This document shows positions 1 to 11,461 of a stretch of 64,000 nucleotides of DNA, one piece after another. The first letter of the stretch is position 1; each line of letters begins with the position of its first letter. Source of the DNA: Diphasiastrum complanatum (taxonomy: Eukaryota; Streptophyta; Lycopodiopsida; Lycopodiales; Lycopodiaceae); assembly GCA_029204225.1 (NCBI GenBank), contig CM055105.1:48743688-48807687 (forward strand). Reading direction: 5' to 3'. The notes under the pieces were generated by a model. The model saw nothing but the letters and a program-made list of their open reading frames with translations, did not search any database and was not told where the DNA came from. Position numbers and translations under genes: made by a program.

Positions 1-115
1 CTATTACATGTTTTTGTGCTCAACTGGCTTTCGATCTTGCCAAATAGTTTTGCTTTATTTATGTTGTGCATTCATTCTACTCACGCACTGTTGCTTGATC
101 TCTTTTGGTGTGCAG

Positions 116-3100
116 GTAAAGTACGCGCGTGAGCCTGATAACCCTACCAAATGTGAGTTCCTTTTTAGTATGAGAGGCAATCATCCTTAGTGACCACCGA
201 CTTGCTCTGCATTGGATACCACAGATCTTTTGTACTTAATTAACTTCATGCCTTATTACCTTAAGCGGAAGACATGAATTGATACTTGATATTTTCTCAT
301 CGGTCGCAATCCCATTTTTTTGGCTGTCATTTGGACTCCAAAACCTTCATTGGTCGTCTGTGCTAGTTAAGCCATTATCAATGTTATTTATGCCAATGTT
401 ATATTCCTTGAAATTTTCATAATGTTTGGAACATAAAAAAATCTGTTAGAGGACAGCAAGGTGATGGAGTGGCATGGAAGGAAGGAGGCAACGTGAAAGC
501 CAAAGCAGGACGAAGATAGATTTTAGATTTATGGAGATGCATGATGGAGGCTGAAGGAAGGCAGGATTAAGGAGGCAGTATAGGTTCAGGTTGAGAGGGC
601 AGGTAGAAGTTCGGACTATGCTATAAATAATTGGGCAGCACTGAGGCTAGAAAGGGTGGCAAAATGATCAAGCAGGAGATAAGGAGAACAGTAAAGTAAA
701 GATTGGCAGCTAATATATGCCGCTAGTGGGTAAATTATTAAGGTTCTGAGTACAAGAGCAGGTAGGCGTTGCTTTCATGAAATTGAAAGAAGTTGATCAC
801 ATTTGTAGATGAGTTCAATCTTGATTGAAAGTTGTTAAGTAAACAAGAGGTGGTGCTATACTAGGGTTAGCCAGTTCAAGAAATGTGTATTGAAAATTCA
901 ATTCCATTTATGTTTATTAAAATTGAAATCAGTTTTCTGAGTAATGGATACTCAAGAATTTAGTTTTGAGTGTCCTTATTCTGAACAAACTTTTGGAAAG
1001 CTTCAAAGTTTATGACATTTCAACTGACGGCTGAAATGCATCTTTCTATCTGCTGTAAAGTACTATATCATATTTACACGTTATGTACTCTTTTTCCTTT
1101 ATATATGAAGTCCATTACAATTTTTTACTTGTTGGGCCTTTGCATTAGTAACCGCTATAAATTTACGGATACTTGCAAAATTCAAATAATAAATCTACAA
1201 CAGATAATTTTATTGTTTGATATATCATTATCATAGAATTAATGAACCGTGGGCGGTTCACCACGGTTCTGAGAACCGTACAGTTCTCAGAAATTTTAAC
1301 CTGGAACCGCGGTGAACCGTACAGGTAATTAATCAATTCTATTTGTCCCACCCTCAAAAATAGCCCAAAAAAGTGATCTCAAAATGCCAAAAAAATGCCA
1401 GAAAAAGCAGGTTTGTAGTGAGTAGTGAATCTAACAGTGATCTTTGCAATAAGTGCGTACTCTGGAAACAGGTCAGTACTGTGATGTTTTTCATAGTGAA
1501 TCATGCATTCATCACCATTTTTGCAAAAAACACTATGGAAAGTATTGCCATGTTTTTCACAGCAAATCATGCAGCCATTGCCATTTTTACGAAAATTCAG
1601 ATGCGCGTCAGTTTATTGCCAACTCCAAATGAAGATGCCCGTCAGTTTACAAGCCAAAACCAAATGCGAGTCAGTTTGTCGTTCGTTGACTCCTACTTGA
1701 TCTGCACTTTAAACAAAACGCAGTACATACTAAAAAAATTTCACGTTCAGTTCTGGAACGGGCAACAATGGATCTGATGCATCATATATGATTAGCTGGC
1801 TCAATGATTCCCAAATGTGAAATGAGGGACAAAATGAGCATTGAGGGGTTTTGGGGAGGGGAAATTAATTAATTAATTATTTAGATGAACCCATAGAACC
1901 CACGGTTCCCAGAACCGTGGAAGGAACCGTACCATGGTTCAAGGAACCGTGGTACGGTCCATGTAAAAAATAAATAAATAATTAATTAATCAATTTTCCC
2001 AAATTTCCCCCCAAAACCCCTCAAAGCTTGTATTTGTCCCTCTCTCTTATCAATTTGGGAGATTAAATCGTTTGAAGTAAATAATCTAAGTAGGGAGAAT
2101 CTGCTTTTTCTGAAAATATTTTGGCATTTTTTATCATTTTTTTGGGCTACTTTTGGGGGTGGGACATGAAAAAAAAATTAATTAACTAATTATTCAGTAT
2201 GGTTCACCACGGTTCTGGGCAAAATTTTTAAAGAACCCTCAGAATCGTGGTGAACCGTTAACGGTTTATTAATTCTACGGATGAACCGTATCATGGTTCA
2301 AGGAACCGTGATACGGTTCCTTCTTATAGTAGTAAACGTCTATTATAGATTGCTTTTACAGAGAAATAAAATAGCTGCTAAGAATTTTCAGGGTTTTTCT
2401 TAAGCTTTTTGAATTGTGCTGTGTAAGGAAGTACCCATTTATTGCTGCAATTTGGCAAACTTTTACGGTTTACCTCATTGGGATATCATGATATTCTCTT
2501 GTTTCTGCTACGTCAATTCATCTCCCAGGGTGCCTTTGTGTTTTTGATGTGAAACACTTAGTAAACCATGGTGATAACATTTTCACACCATTTTGGTTTC
2601 ATAGATTTTTTTTGAACAGTTTACAAGCTCAGAAGGCTGAATGATTAATAATTCTAATTGATGTTTCAAAGATTACAGAGAGAGCACAGGCTTTTCTGAA
2701 TTGAGTCGACTATTCTGTTAATGCTTTCTCTTTTTTCTGATTTTAGTTGCTATTCTTCATGCAGCTTGCAAAGCGAGGGGATCTGATTTGCGAGTCCACT
2801 TCAAGGTGACTTTCCTATTACTCTGTGCTTATGAAAGTTTGGTAGGATATTTCTATAATATAATGAGGTTTCAAGATCAATAGTTTCCAGCCATTTAAAA
2901 TCCGAAAATTTGAATTACAATCCTTGAGGAAGCAAAGGCTTAAACTTTCATAGAGTAGCATAAAAGCTAGAAATTATTGACACCTATTTAGTGAATAAGA
3001 AGCTTTCAGCAGCTTTGATAATTATCATAGTCTGCAGATTTCGTTCTCTTCGCTAGTGTGATACTTCTTTGCATGAAGATTTGGAATGTATGATTGTTTT

Positions 3101-6100
3101 TGGCTTTACCAGTGGTATTGGGCGTCTGAATATTTCTTATAATTTCTTCATTTGTCACTGTAGAATACTCGTGAAACAGCACAAGCCATCAAAAGGTTGC
3201 CTCTGTCAAAGGCAAAACGTTATCTGGAGGATGTTTTAGCTCACAAGCAAGCGATTCCTTTTCGGCGCTTTTGTGGAGGTGTGGGCAGGACGGCTCAGGC
3301 CAAGGCTCGCCATTCCAATGGGCAAGGTCGGTGGCCTGTAAAGTCAGCTGAGTTTTTGTTGGGACTTTTAAAAAATGCCGAGAGCAATGCGGAGGTATAT
3401 GTGGATTCCCACCTTCTTCCCCCCTGAAAGGTGTAGCATAGTGTCTGATTGTTATTTTTTTTAGAATGCTGAGAGGAGTGTAGAGCTATTATGGCCACCA
3501 TTAATCTTGACTTCAAGGGTTTGTAACCTTTTTCGGTTCAATGTAATAGTTGAATCTTTGTTCAACTTTCAAGTACATTTTTTTCTAAGCTTTACCTTAT
3601 GAAACGACTCCTTAAATTTGTGAAATTGGACAATGGATATATTCTAATTTCACAAATGGATATAGCATTCAATGCTGTGTTTCTTGGAAGCTAGGGGATG
3701 GGTGCTTATGTGTACGTTCTCAATGGAAAATTATGCTGATTCTTATGGTTTTACACATGCATTTCATTATTGTGATACTTTTTCTTATGTCAATCTTTCA
3801 AATATCACTTCTGTCCCCTGCAAAGGTATATAGCATAACACGTTCCAGATAAGTAGTCTTCTTTGTAGACACAAAGTCTCTTTTGTGTTCTTTTCAACCA
3901 TTTTTGGTGGACTGTTTAGTGGTGTGGTAACTAATGTTAGAAAACCATAATGTCCTAGGCGACCTTAGAATCAAAACCTTTTCAATTCCAAAAGCTCCCA
4001 ACTTATACTACAAAAGTAACTTAGTGAGTCGGGGATGAGGGTCCGGGCTGGATTGCCCGCGTCCGGCGTCCGGACCCGGACGCGTCCGACCCTCGGATGC
4101 GGGGTTGGACGCGTCTACTTTTTTTTTTTTTTTTTTTTTTAAATTAAAAAAAAAAGCAGATACGTCCAAGGTCCGGACTCCATTTTTTTTTCAAAAAAAA
4201 ATTAAATTTTAAAAAAAATAATTAAAAAAAAAAAACCGGACGCGCCCGGACGCGGACGCACCCCCGACGCGTCCGTGTCCGGACGCGGATGCGGGTTCGG
4301 ACGTGCATCCCCGTCCGCCATCCGCTTCCTTAGTGCATTAGTATCTAGTGCCCACTAATTGATAGATTTTTAGTTGGGAGGAGAAAAGAGTTTTCCAAAG
4401 TAGAGCTTAACATCTAATGCTAGAGAAATTTTTAGCATGTATTAGCTTCTATAACAGTTTATAGCTTTACCTTACATATCTATGCTGCTTTATTATTTGT
4501 GTTCTGACCCTGGAGGATATAAACTAGTTCGTGGTTCCTTTTTACTGTGTTTCTCTACAATTTGTATCATTTTTTTCAAGTGCTCAATAGCTTGAAACTG
4601 AATTTTGGTATATCAAGATGGCCTTTGGACAGCGTTTCTTGCTCAACATTTTGAACTTTTCCAGGTGAAAGGACTGGATACGGAGACTCTTTTTGTCTCT
4701 CATATTCAAGTCAACAAAGCTCAGAAGCAGCGCAGACGCACCTACCGGGCTCATGGAAGGATCAATCGTAAGTGAAAATTCTCTCCGATTGCATTTGAGG
4801 TATCTTTATCGATTAATCACTTGCCAATAGAAACTTTCAAACCTCTCATGTCTACATTGTTTCTTCCCTGCTTGCATTGCATAATCTTGCTGCTTCAATT
4901 TGTATTTAATTACTTTGATAATCTTTCAGAGCTTGTTTCAGTTTATTGGCTCTTAGATTGAAGGATGTTTGCTTGTATCTGACAGCATATATGTCTTCGC
5001 CCTGCCATATTGAGCTGATATTGTCTGAGAAGGAGGTTACAGTAAAGAAAGAGGTAAAAGCCATACACTGTTATATTCTAGCACATTGTAAAAACGAAAA
5101 AATCTCGGGTCAGTCAAATTTCATTTCATGAACTTCAACTTTGTCTTTTTGATGAGTTCAGAGTGGTCACAGGGTTCCAAATACCATCAAAGTTTGCATT
5201 ATGTAAAATTGTGAATGATGGTTTATTTGGAGCATTGTTGATACCTTAGTTGCCCGTTCCATTCCGGAACGGGCAATTTCCCGTTCTTTGTTTTGTGCCA
5301 GCCAGATTTTTTATCTGCTACCATCTCATAAAGGACACAGTTGTGTGAAAAAAGTATTATGTTTATTTTTTTAGATGTAGGCGCACTTTCCCTCCTTGCT
5401 ATCTGTGAAATTTTATTCTGTACTCCCCCCAAAAATTTTGAGAACCGTACGGTTCTCAGAACATCGTGAACCATCCACGGTTCATAAATTCTATGGTATC
5501 AACCTTAGAAGCCCGTTCCGAGCAAGTCGGAACATTCCGGTCCGTCCGTTCCGGAACGAGTTCACGTAAATTAAAAAAAAAAATGAATTTAGACCCTGCT
5601 GGCCCACGGCTTCTGCATTTCACAGATGGCAAGGTTACATGCCGATTCGAATCGGCCAATTCGAACCGGCTAGCTAGGTTCGAATCGAGAAACAGTTCGA
5701 ACCGTTTTCTTTTTGTTCTTTGTTTTTTTGGTTGAGGGGCCAAAAAACGGTTCTTGTGAGTTCTTTTTTGTGACACCTGATGTACATACTATTCAAATCT
5801 ATTGTCCTTGCATTCTTGACTGAATGGATGCAACTTCTAGTGACTTTTTAGCACATGAACTTAACTGGTTAGTGACCATGCAAGGGATTAAACACATGGT
5901 TTTAACTGGACTGACCCCTAAACACCCAGGGATGCAGCTAATCTGCAAGCATTCCTGAATTTATATTATGTTGGCTTTTGATATTGTTCTCCTCTAATTT
6001 TGTTTCCTTTGCTGTTGTCATACTATCCATCTTAAGTTGGACTAAACCCCATCGTACACAAAAAACAGTCCTACATACATTATTTTTTACAATAATGTAT

Positions 6101-6514
6101 GAGCTTTGTGCTTTAAAACATGTGATTTACAAGTATCAGAACAGTCTTTAAATTTTTCCTGTAGGACCAAATTATCCATCACAAAGTTGCTGTCTTGATA
6201 AATGATGAGTTAACGATTACATAGTTTCAACTTTCCACCATTGCATTATTTTATGGGGATTAGTCTAGTATGTATCTAACCACATTTCCTAAATGGATGT
6301 TGGAGTTTAGAACGAACCACTTGGTTCAAATCTACTTCTGGTATGGGTCTTGGATTGAAGAGTGTGATTTTAGATTTGTGAAACTTCAAGATGTGACCTG
6401 AGGTCATGCAACAGAGCTAATTTTGGTGTTTGTGACATGCAGGCTGAGACAGAGATTGCTCCTAGGAGGCCCAGGAGAGCTCAAGTTAGTTTGCGAAGTG
6501 GTACTTCGTCGTAG
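116..6514 (+). CDS. RPL17: 60S ribosomal protein L17 (uL22), 5' partial, six coding exons in window
   Basis: Structural protein of the cytosolic large ribosomal subunit; the family lines the peptide exit tunnel. Exons read from the sequence: 116-152, 2765-2805, 3164-3394, 4665-4767, 4986-5053 and 6443-6514 (TAG stop at 6512-6514). All junctions are GT-AG and the phases agree. The joined product begins [12 protein letters not shown], continues through [19 protein letters not shown], the [20 protein letters not shown] core, [35 protein letters not shown], and ends in a basic tail. With the missing Met it is about 184 residues, against roughly 176 in Arabidopsis, the excess being in the poorly conserved C-terminus. 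The first visible exon is phase 0 and lacks ATG, so the initiator must sit alone at the end of an upstream exon outside the window, a common layout in plant ribosomal protein genes. No frameshift or stop was seen, so it is probably functional. Introns 1 and 5 and the third intron carry repeat insertions. Confidence 0.95.
1234..2332. repeat. Inverted-repeat element built on GAACCGTGG words, in RPL17 intron 1
   Basis: The left end (TAGAATTAATGAACCGTGG at 1234) and the right end (reverse complement, ending ATTAATTCTA at 2277) are inverted copies. The arms stay recognisably complementary inward: matching stretches read CCCACC..CAAAA.TAGCCCAAAAAA..TGA and AAAATGCC in one arm and their complements in the other. 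The centre (about 1885-1980) and both ends are filled with short mutually complementary words such as GAACCGTGG and CCACGGTTC. Roughly 350 bp in the left arm (1440-1800) have no partner and hold their own short duplications, for example three versions of ATGCGNGTCAGTTT. The 2278-2332 segment adds further words beyond the right end. A foldback or MITE-like non-autonomous DNA transposon is the best guess. No target-site duplication could be fixed. Confidence 0.75.
4022..4326. repeat. GC-rich element of CGTCCGGACGCG words flanking A/T tracts, RPL17 intron 3
   Basis: Two GC-rich blocks (about 4022-4118 and 4234-4326) consist of repeated words GCGTCCGG, GGACGCG and CGGACCCGGACGCG in both orientations. 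They surround long T and A tracts (4119-4230), with one more GTCCGGAC in the middle. The blocks are approximately reverse complements, so the whole could fold on itself. The composition differs sharply from the AT-rich intron around it. No coding potential was seen. It resembles a MITE-like insertion with word-repeat termini, but the family is not one I recognise. Confidence 0.65.
5243..5580. repeat. Composite insertion: CCGTTCCGGAACGGG words enclosing a GAACCGTACGGTTC segment, RPL17 intron 5
   Basis: The outer parts carry GCCCGTTCC, TTCCGGAACGGGCAA (5250-5285) and GCCCGTTCCGAGC, CCGTTCCGGAACG (5510-5565). Between them, 5437-5495 repeats the terminal structure of the element in intron 1: a GAGAACCGTACGGTTCTC palindrome, then GTGAACCATCCACGGTTCAT and AATTCTA. 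So a fragment of the first family appears to lie inside, or beside, a second family with its own word. The word GGAACGGGCAA also occurs once inside the intron-1 element near 1756. Non-coding. Confidence 0.6.
5638..5706. repeat. Short cluster of TTCGAACCGG / CGATTCGAATCGG words, RPL17 intron 5
   Basis: Within about 70 bp there are GATTCGAATCGG, CAATTCGAACCGG, GGTTCGAATCG and GTTCGAACCG, all variants of one self-complementary TTCGAA core with flanks in both orientations. The words are distinct from those of the neighbouring insertions. Probably the remnant or one end of another inverted-word element. Non-coding. Confidence 0.55.
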
Positions 6515-8389
6515 TCAAGAATCTGTCATATCTTCTAACGTTCACTGGCAGTATTTTATTACGAAGCTTCTGTTACCTTCACGGCATGTTCTACAAAAGC
6601 TCCAAGCATAATTAAAACATAGAAGTTTAGGACAATTAAGATTTCATTCGCTCCTCATGACACAACTGAGTGACAGTTTCAGTGCAGAACGTGGGAACAT
6701 TGCTTTTGTTTTTGAATATCAAGGTCTAAGAGTCTTAAAGTTATCAAGTGAAAAGACATCATTTTTTTGACCACTTTTAAGTTCCATAATGCCAGTCTAG
6801 GCTCACAAAACATGTTGCCAGTAGTTGTAATTTCAGGGTTAAGTGCTCTGTATGTGCTGTTTCATTATCTTCCATAAAGATTATTTTTATCCTCTGTAAC
6901 AAATCTGTTCCATCTAGTAGGCTCTAGTTTTATGCTGCAATGATCTTGGTGACATATTAACTGAACTAGAGTCTGCAGTAAAATTTGAGTGTTTTTACCT
7001 GGTTAAAATGCAAGGCAAATCGAAGTATGGAAATTCTGAAAAGCTATTGAATCAAGAAAGAATCATAGGTTTATACATAGGTGATTTACTGACCCATACA
7101 GGCTGCTTAAAGTACTGAAAACAATGTCCTACTTGGCTGAGGATTTTTTTTGGATATAAATTCTCTGGTCTTTTATGGTCAATGATGGCTGACAATTGAA
7201 TCTTAAAATTATGACTGTATGACTTTGTGAAAGTTTTTTGGCTACCCTTCGCTGTGTCATTGTTAGTACCTGCCATTAGTGTTCTTTGTGTCACAGAAGC
7301 ATAGAAATGTTGGATCAAAAAAGCATTTGCTGTACTGTTCATCCCAGGAAACAATTCAATGGGTCTTGTCTCTTCCTGACCAACAAATCTCCACTGTGAA
7401 TCCAACCTATTGTTGATCCGATGGCCATCGGCGAATTCGTGCGTTGAAGCATGATCCTGCTGCTAAACTCCTAGAGACCTAAAATTTCTTGCGTGACTGG
7501 GCGTGCGCGAGGGTCGCACCCTCTCTCCTCTCTTCTCCCAGCTATGGTCAAATTGGAAACTCAAGCCCTGCTAATTGAATCTCTCTCTGGCTGGCCCGTG
7601 GCTGCTTCTGGATACCTGGCTGATTCGCATCACTGAGGTGCCCTACTCCATGCTTTTATAGCATACAAAATGTTGCTCTCAGATATAGCTCCTGTTTTTT
7701 CTATCAAACCCTAGGTGCCAGAAAATCTATTTTCTTACACTCTTGGAGCTGTTCTTTGATCAATACTGAGGACCAAATTGCAATTGCTGCCATGGCTTTC
7801 CAGTGACCTCTCCGAGCGTCTATCTGCACCAAATGGTTCATCAATCGGTCGTCAATTGGTTGCAAACAATGCGTTTTTTAAAGGGATGCTTCTAAAGCCA
7901 CGTAAATCTGAGATTTTTGAAACTTTCTTAGACTTCCACCAAATTCGGCTCTCTAAATTGCTCTGGCCTTTGCAGCTCTGCAATTCCTGTTATGCCAAAT
8001 GGCTATTCATCTTTCGAAGCCACTTTCGATAGCTTTTTTCAAAAATCACCGGAACTTGCAATTTTTCAAATTCTTCAAGAATTTTTCAACTTTGACATTG
8101 TTGGTTACTTAAAGATCAGATCGATAACTTTGTTGTTATATGCCATCCAGATTGCCAATGACCCCGTATGGTGTCCTTTCAGAGGCTCCTCTCCGTGTGC
8201 TAATTAGTATCTCCTTCGGATCATGCACGCCTGCAGCACTCTGCCGCTCTGTTACCCAATTGGATCAGAAAAAAGCCAAGGTGGTTAGAAATAAACGAAA
8301 GGAAAAGGATGCACTTTGGGACAAGTATTCAAACCGCATTGGATCGCCTCAAAGTAGGTTACCTAAATGTTTGTTTGTTTTTTCACACA
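6515..8389. other. RPL17 3' flank and intergenic DNA, no recognised gene
   Basis: The first few hundred bases should contain the RPL17 3' UTR. Beyond that I recognise nothing. A 117-codon open frame on the - strand (7052-7405) has unbiased, protein-like composition (for example WRFVGQEETRPIELFPGMN) but no motif I can name and no visible splice partners. Open frames at 7778-8032 and 7992-8207 on the + strand look like chance frames in AT-rich DNA. A GC-richer patch at about 7420-7640 could be part of an old LTR or promoter; I cannot decide. Confidence 0.4.
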
Positions 8390-8495
8390 GGCCTAAGGCT
8401 TATCTATTTGTCAATAAACTCAATGCTTATTGGAGAGAGATAGGCCTAAGGCTTATCTATTTGTCAATAAACTCAATGCTTATTGGAGAGAAAGA
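8390..8495. repeat. Tandem duplication, two 53-bp units
   Basis: Unit 1 starts at GGCCTAAGGCTTATC (8390) and unit 2 repeats it from 8443; the two copies are almost identical (AGGCTTATCTATTTGTC, CAATGCTTATTGGAGAGA in both). Near identity suggests a recent duplication. No function is evident. Confidence 0.85.
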
Positions 8496-8639
8496 TAGGA
8501 CGGCGATTACCCCCATTTCACACAAGAAATCAAAGCTCCCCCATGTGGCATATGACTTGGCATTAAGATGTTGACTTGTCGTAAATGAAGATGCCGGCCG
8601 GGCGGGCACTACCCCTTGGTATCTCCACTATTGCAGGGC

Positions 8640-9250
8640 CACTATTTTTTAGGAGAACATCGTGATGGTTGTTATTGGATACATGAGAGAGAACAAGGCC
8701 AGGTGCTCAAAACTAAGTATGAAACCCTAGTGAAACACAAGACAAGGTTCTTGAGAAGGGGTATGCACAAAACAAGGGCATACACAATAAGAGACTTTCA
8801 CTCCCGTAACAAAATGGAATACACACTTCGCATGATTATCTCACCAGTGACAATGTTTGGATGGAGTCTACATCAAATGGATGTAAAATTTGCATTACTC
8901 AATGGGGAACTTGAAGAATAAGTTTATATGCAACAGCCAAGTGAATTTGTTATACAAGGAGGACAAAGTATGTAAACTAAAAAAAACATTATATGGGTTG
9001 AAATAAGCGCCATGTGCTTGATATAGCCACTTTGATAAATATTTCTTGTCTAGAGGTTTGCTACGCACTTTTTATGATTCCAATTTTTATCACTTTTATT
9101 GTGACTTTAGCATCTCTAGTAGTGTTGTATGTGGATGATCTTGTAATCACGGACAATGATGAAGAACTCATCAAGTTAATCAGAAGATATTTGTCAACTA
9201 GCTTTGATATCACAGATTTAGGGCTTTTGCACTATTGCCTCGAATCTTTT
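8640..9250 (+). pseudogene. Ty1/copia reverse transcriptase fragment
   Basis: Translation gives copia RT signatures in order: VKHKTRFLRRGMHKTR (degraded from the usual VAKGF..Q region), LRMIISPVTMFGWSLHQMDV, KFALLNGELEE, VYMQQPSEFVIQGG, KVCKLKKTLYGLK and the catalytic LYVDDLVIT. The reading crosses in-frame stops after LNGELEE and LYGLK and at least two frameshifts, so it is dead. Upstream gag/protease/integrase and downstream RNase H are missing. The YVDD box itself is intact. It sits alone in intergenic DNA with no LTR that I could match. Confidence 0.85.
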
Positions 9251-9259
9251 CCACCTTAA

Positions 9260-11160
9260 TAATTTCAATCTGTGTAGATTTTGTTTTGAAAGACTTGAAG
9301 GTACACTCAGACAATCATCAAACTGTATACAATTGATGACCCAATTCAGCTTTTACAATTTCAATCTCGTTTAGCTTGATTCAACAATCAATCAGCAGAA
9401 CAAATTATTAAGTAGTTAAGACAAAAGTGGATTTTGAAAAAAGTGAATTTGTCAGGTAGGTATATCTAGGTCATTGGTGCCATCTCGCTTTTGACATTGG
9501 GCTCGATGAAGCTAGTTCGGACCAACACATGTCTTTGGTTATATCACAAGCAAACTCCTCATCTATTGCCTCCATCCAACCAACAATCCTATGATTCCTG
9601 TTCCAACAAATGAGCATGCGACTTTGCATGTCACTTCAACATGGTCATGTGAGACTTTTTCATCAAAGTTGAAACTTAGTTGTTTTCAAATTGGATTCAA
9701 AAGAGCTTTTACATGATTTTTTACAAGCCCACTTTGCCTTGAGGGTATTGCCACTGACAATAATTTAAGTTAGTCTTGTAGGGTTAGGTTAGGTAGGTTA
9801 AAATTAGTTAGATGAACTCTAGTAGCAGCGTAGTTAGATTAGTGCATGTCAGTTTTGTAGATTAGACTTAGAGTAGGCTTAGTTACATCAGATCAGACTA
9901 GTTAGGATAGACCCAATTAGCTAGATCAGATTAGATCCACTGACTTAGATCCGAATAGCTAGATAGCGGCCGTAGGCCATCGATCCATAAGATTGCTCGT
10001 ATTAGTAGCTTAGGATTTGTCCAAAGTAGGAGTATGGCCACGCTAGGATGAGTAGGGCAGTCACCGTGCCATGGAAGCCCTGTATCAAATGCCTACCTTG
10101 TATAGATGTCCCATCTCGATTCTCTTATAGTGTAAAAATATCCTCAGAAAAGTCTTGAATGGCTCAAGAGAGCACTACAACTTTTTTTAGCAGTCCCTAA
10201 CGATGCTCAATATTGTCCCTTGTGGTAGATGTATGCATGGTCAAATTCGTCCAAAAAAATCTCAGGCCAAGTCAAAGATAGGCTTGGTTTTTGATAAAAC
10301 TATCATTAAGTAAACAACGGGAGTTTTTGATTAGAAAATCGCCCAAATCTAGCAACCAATTGGAAGACGGATTGTGCACACTGTAATAACTGACCATTTG
10401 GCATTGATAGGACCAAATTTCAAAACTAGAAATAGGGGAGTAATACCTTTTGCCTATAAATAATGTGAAGAATTGCCAAAAATTGGCAAATCTAGCTTGA
10501 TCAACAACCATGTAGAACTTTGCAAATATTGTGTATAATTGGGTTCCACACATGGAAGGCCAAGATGCCACGTGGCAACCCACTCCTAATGTAGGTTAGG
10601 TCAATTCAAGAGAGTTGGTCATGTCTATTTGGTGGTCATTCCTACTTTATAGGACCTACACCTAAGTTTAAGGTGAAAATTTGACCAACTAGCTACCTAC
10701 CAAGCATAACTCTAGGATCTAGGCTAGGGTTTCATTTTAGGGCAAGAAGAGTGAGTTAACTTTCTTATTACATGCTGGATTTTCACCCAACTTTGCAAAG
10801 GAAGTGAGTTTACTATGTAGCTTCATCTCTCCATAGTGAGAAGATAGAATAATTTTGGAGCTCATTGGCAATCTCAAGCTAGTTCACTATGTACATTGAG
10901 TTTTTGTGATCCAAATGAAACCAAATCAATTTCTACTTGTTTCTTAGGTTGAAGGTCGTACTACATCTTGTAGTACACACGTGTGGGCTCAGATTTCAAT
11001 GTTAATCAATGCTTTTGATTGTTGATGCTTGTTGTTTGTCAAATTGCCAATCTAGATCAATTTTTTTTGTCTAGTTTTCTGATAAATTGTTAAGCAAGCA
11101 TCCAATCACTCTTGTGGATCTTTTGTGGATCCATTTGTGGTTCTAAAGTATAGTACTTTC
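9260..11160. other. Intergenic AT-rich DNA without recognised gene
   Basis: No protein motif or RNA gene seen. From about 9770 to 9970 the sequence is dominated by variants of TTAGGTTAGG, TTAGTTAGAT and TAGATTAGA, a loose direct-repeat texture. The 103-codon - strand frame at 10272-10583 has no recognisable motif. Probably unidentified LTR or degraded retroelement. Confidence 0.35.
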
Positions 11161-11164
11161 ACAA

Positions 11165-11425
11165 ATAAGTGCAAAAATCACTCGCGCATTACTCGCCATT
11201 TGTATATGTCGATTTTGCTAATTTCTTGACTTTTTTACTCGCCAACATCCAATTTTACAACATAATTACTCGCCTTATTTCTCACGCTATTACTCACCAT
11301 CCATCCACTTTTATTACTCGCCACTTCACCCACAATCATTTCTCACCATTCTCCACAACATATTTACTCGTCCAATTACTTGCCCTCATTACTTGCCTAT
11401 AGCCTTCATTATTTGCCTATATCCT
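11165..11425. repeat. Direct word array: ATTACTCGCC repeated about nine times
   Basis: Words GCATTACTCGCCAT, TTTACTCGCCAAC, AATTACTCGCC, TATTACTCACC, TTATTACTCGCC, TTTACTCGTCC, AATTACTTGCCC, CATTACTTGCC and CATTATTTGCC follow at irregular 20-45-bp spacing, all in the same orientation. Spacers are unrelated to each other, so this is not a simple tandem repeat. Decay towards the right end looks like C-to-T change at CG. Lies just left of a copia fragment. Confidence 0.7.
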
Positions 11426-11461
11426 TCCAACTCTAATTTTGATCCTACACCCTCTTACTGC

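Noticed and set aside
8-190. 60-codon open frame with ATG at the left edge
   Set aside because: Only its middle (RPL17 exon 116-152) is coding; the ATG lies in intron sequence and the frame runs past the exon's donor site.
5456-5776. 106-codon frame on the - strand and 89-codon frame on the + strand
   Set aside because: Both run through inverted-word repeats in RPL17 intron 5; the near-symmetric peptides come from palindromic DNA.
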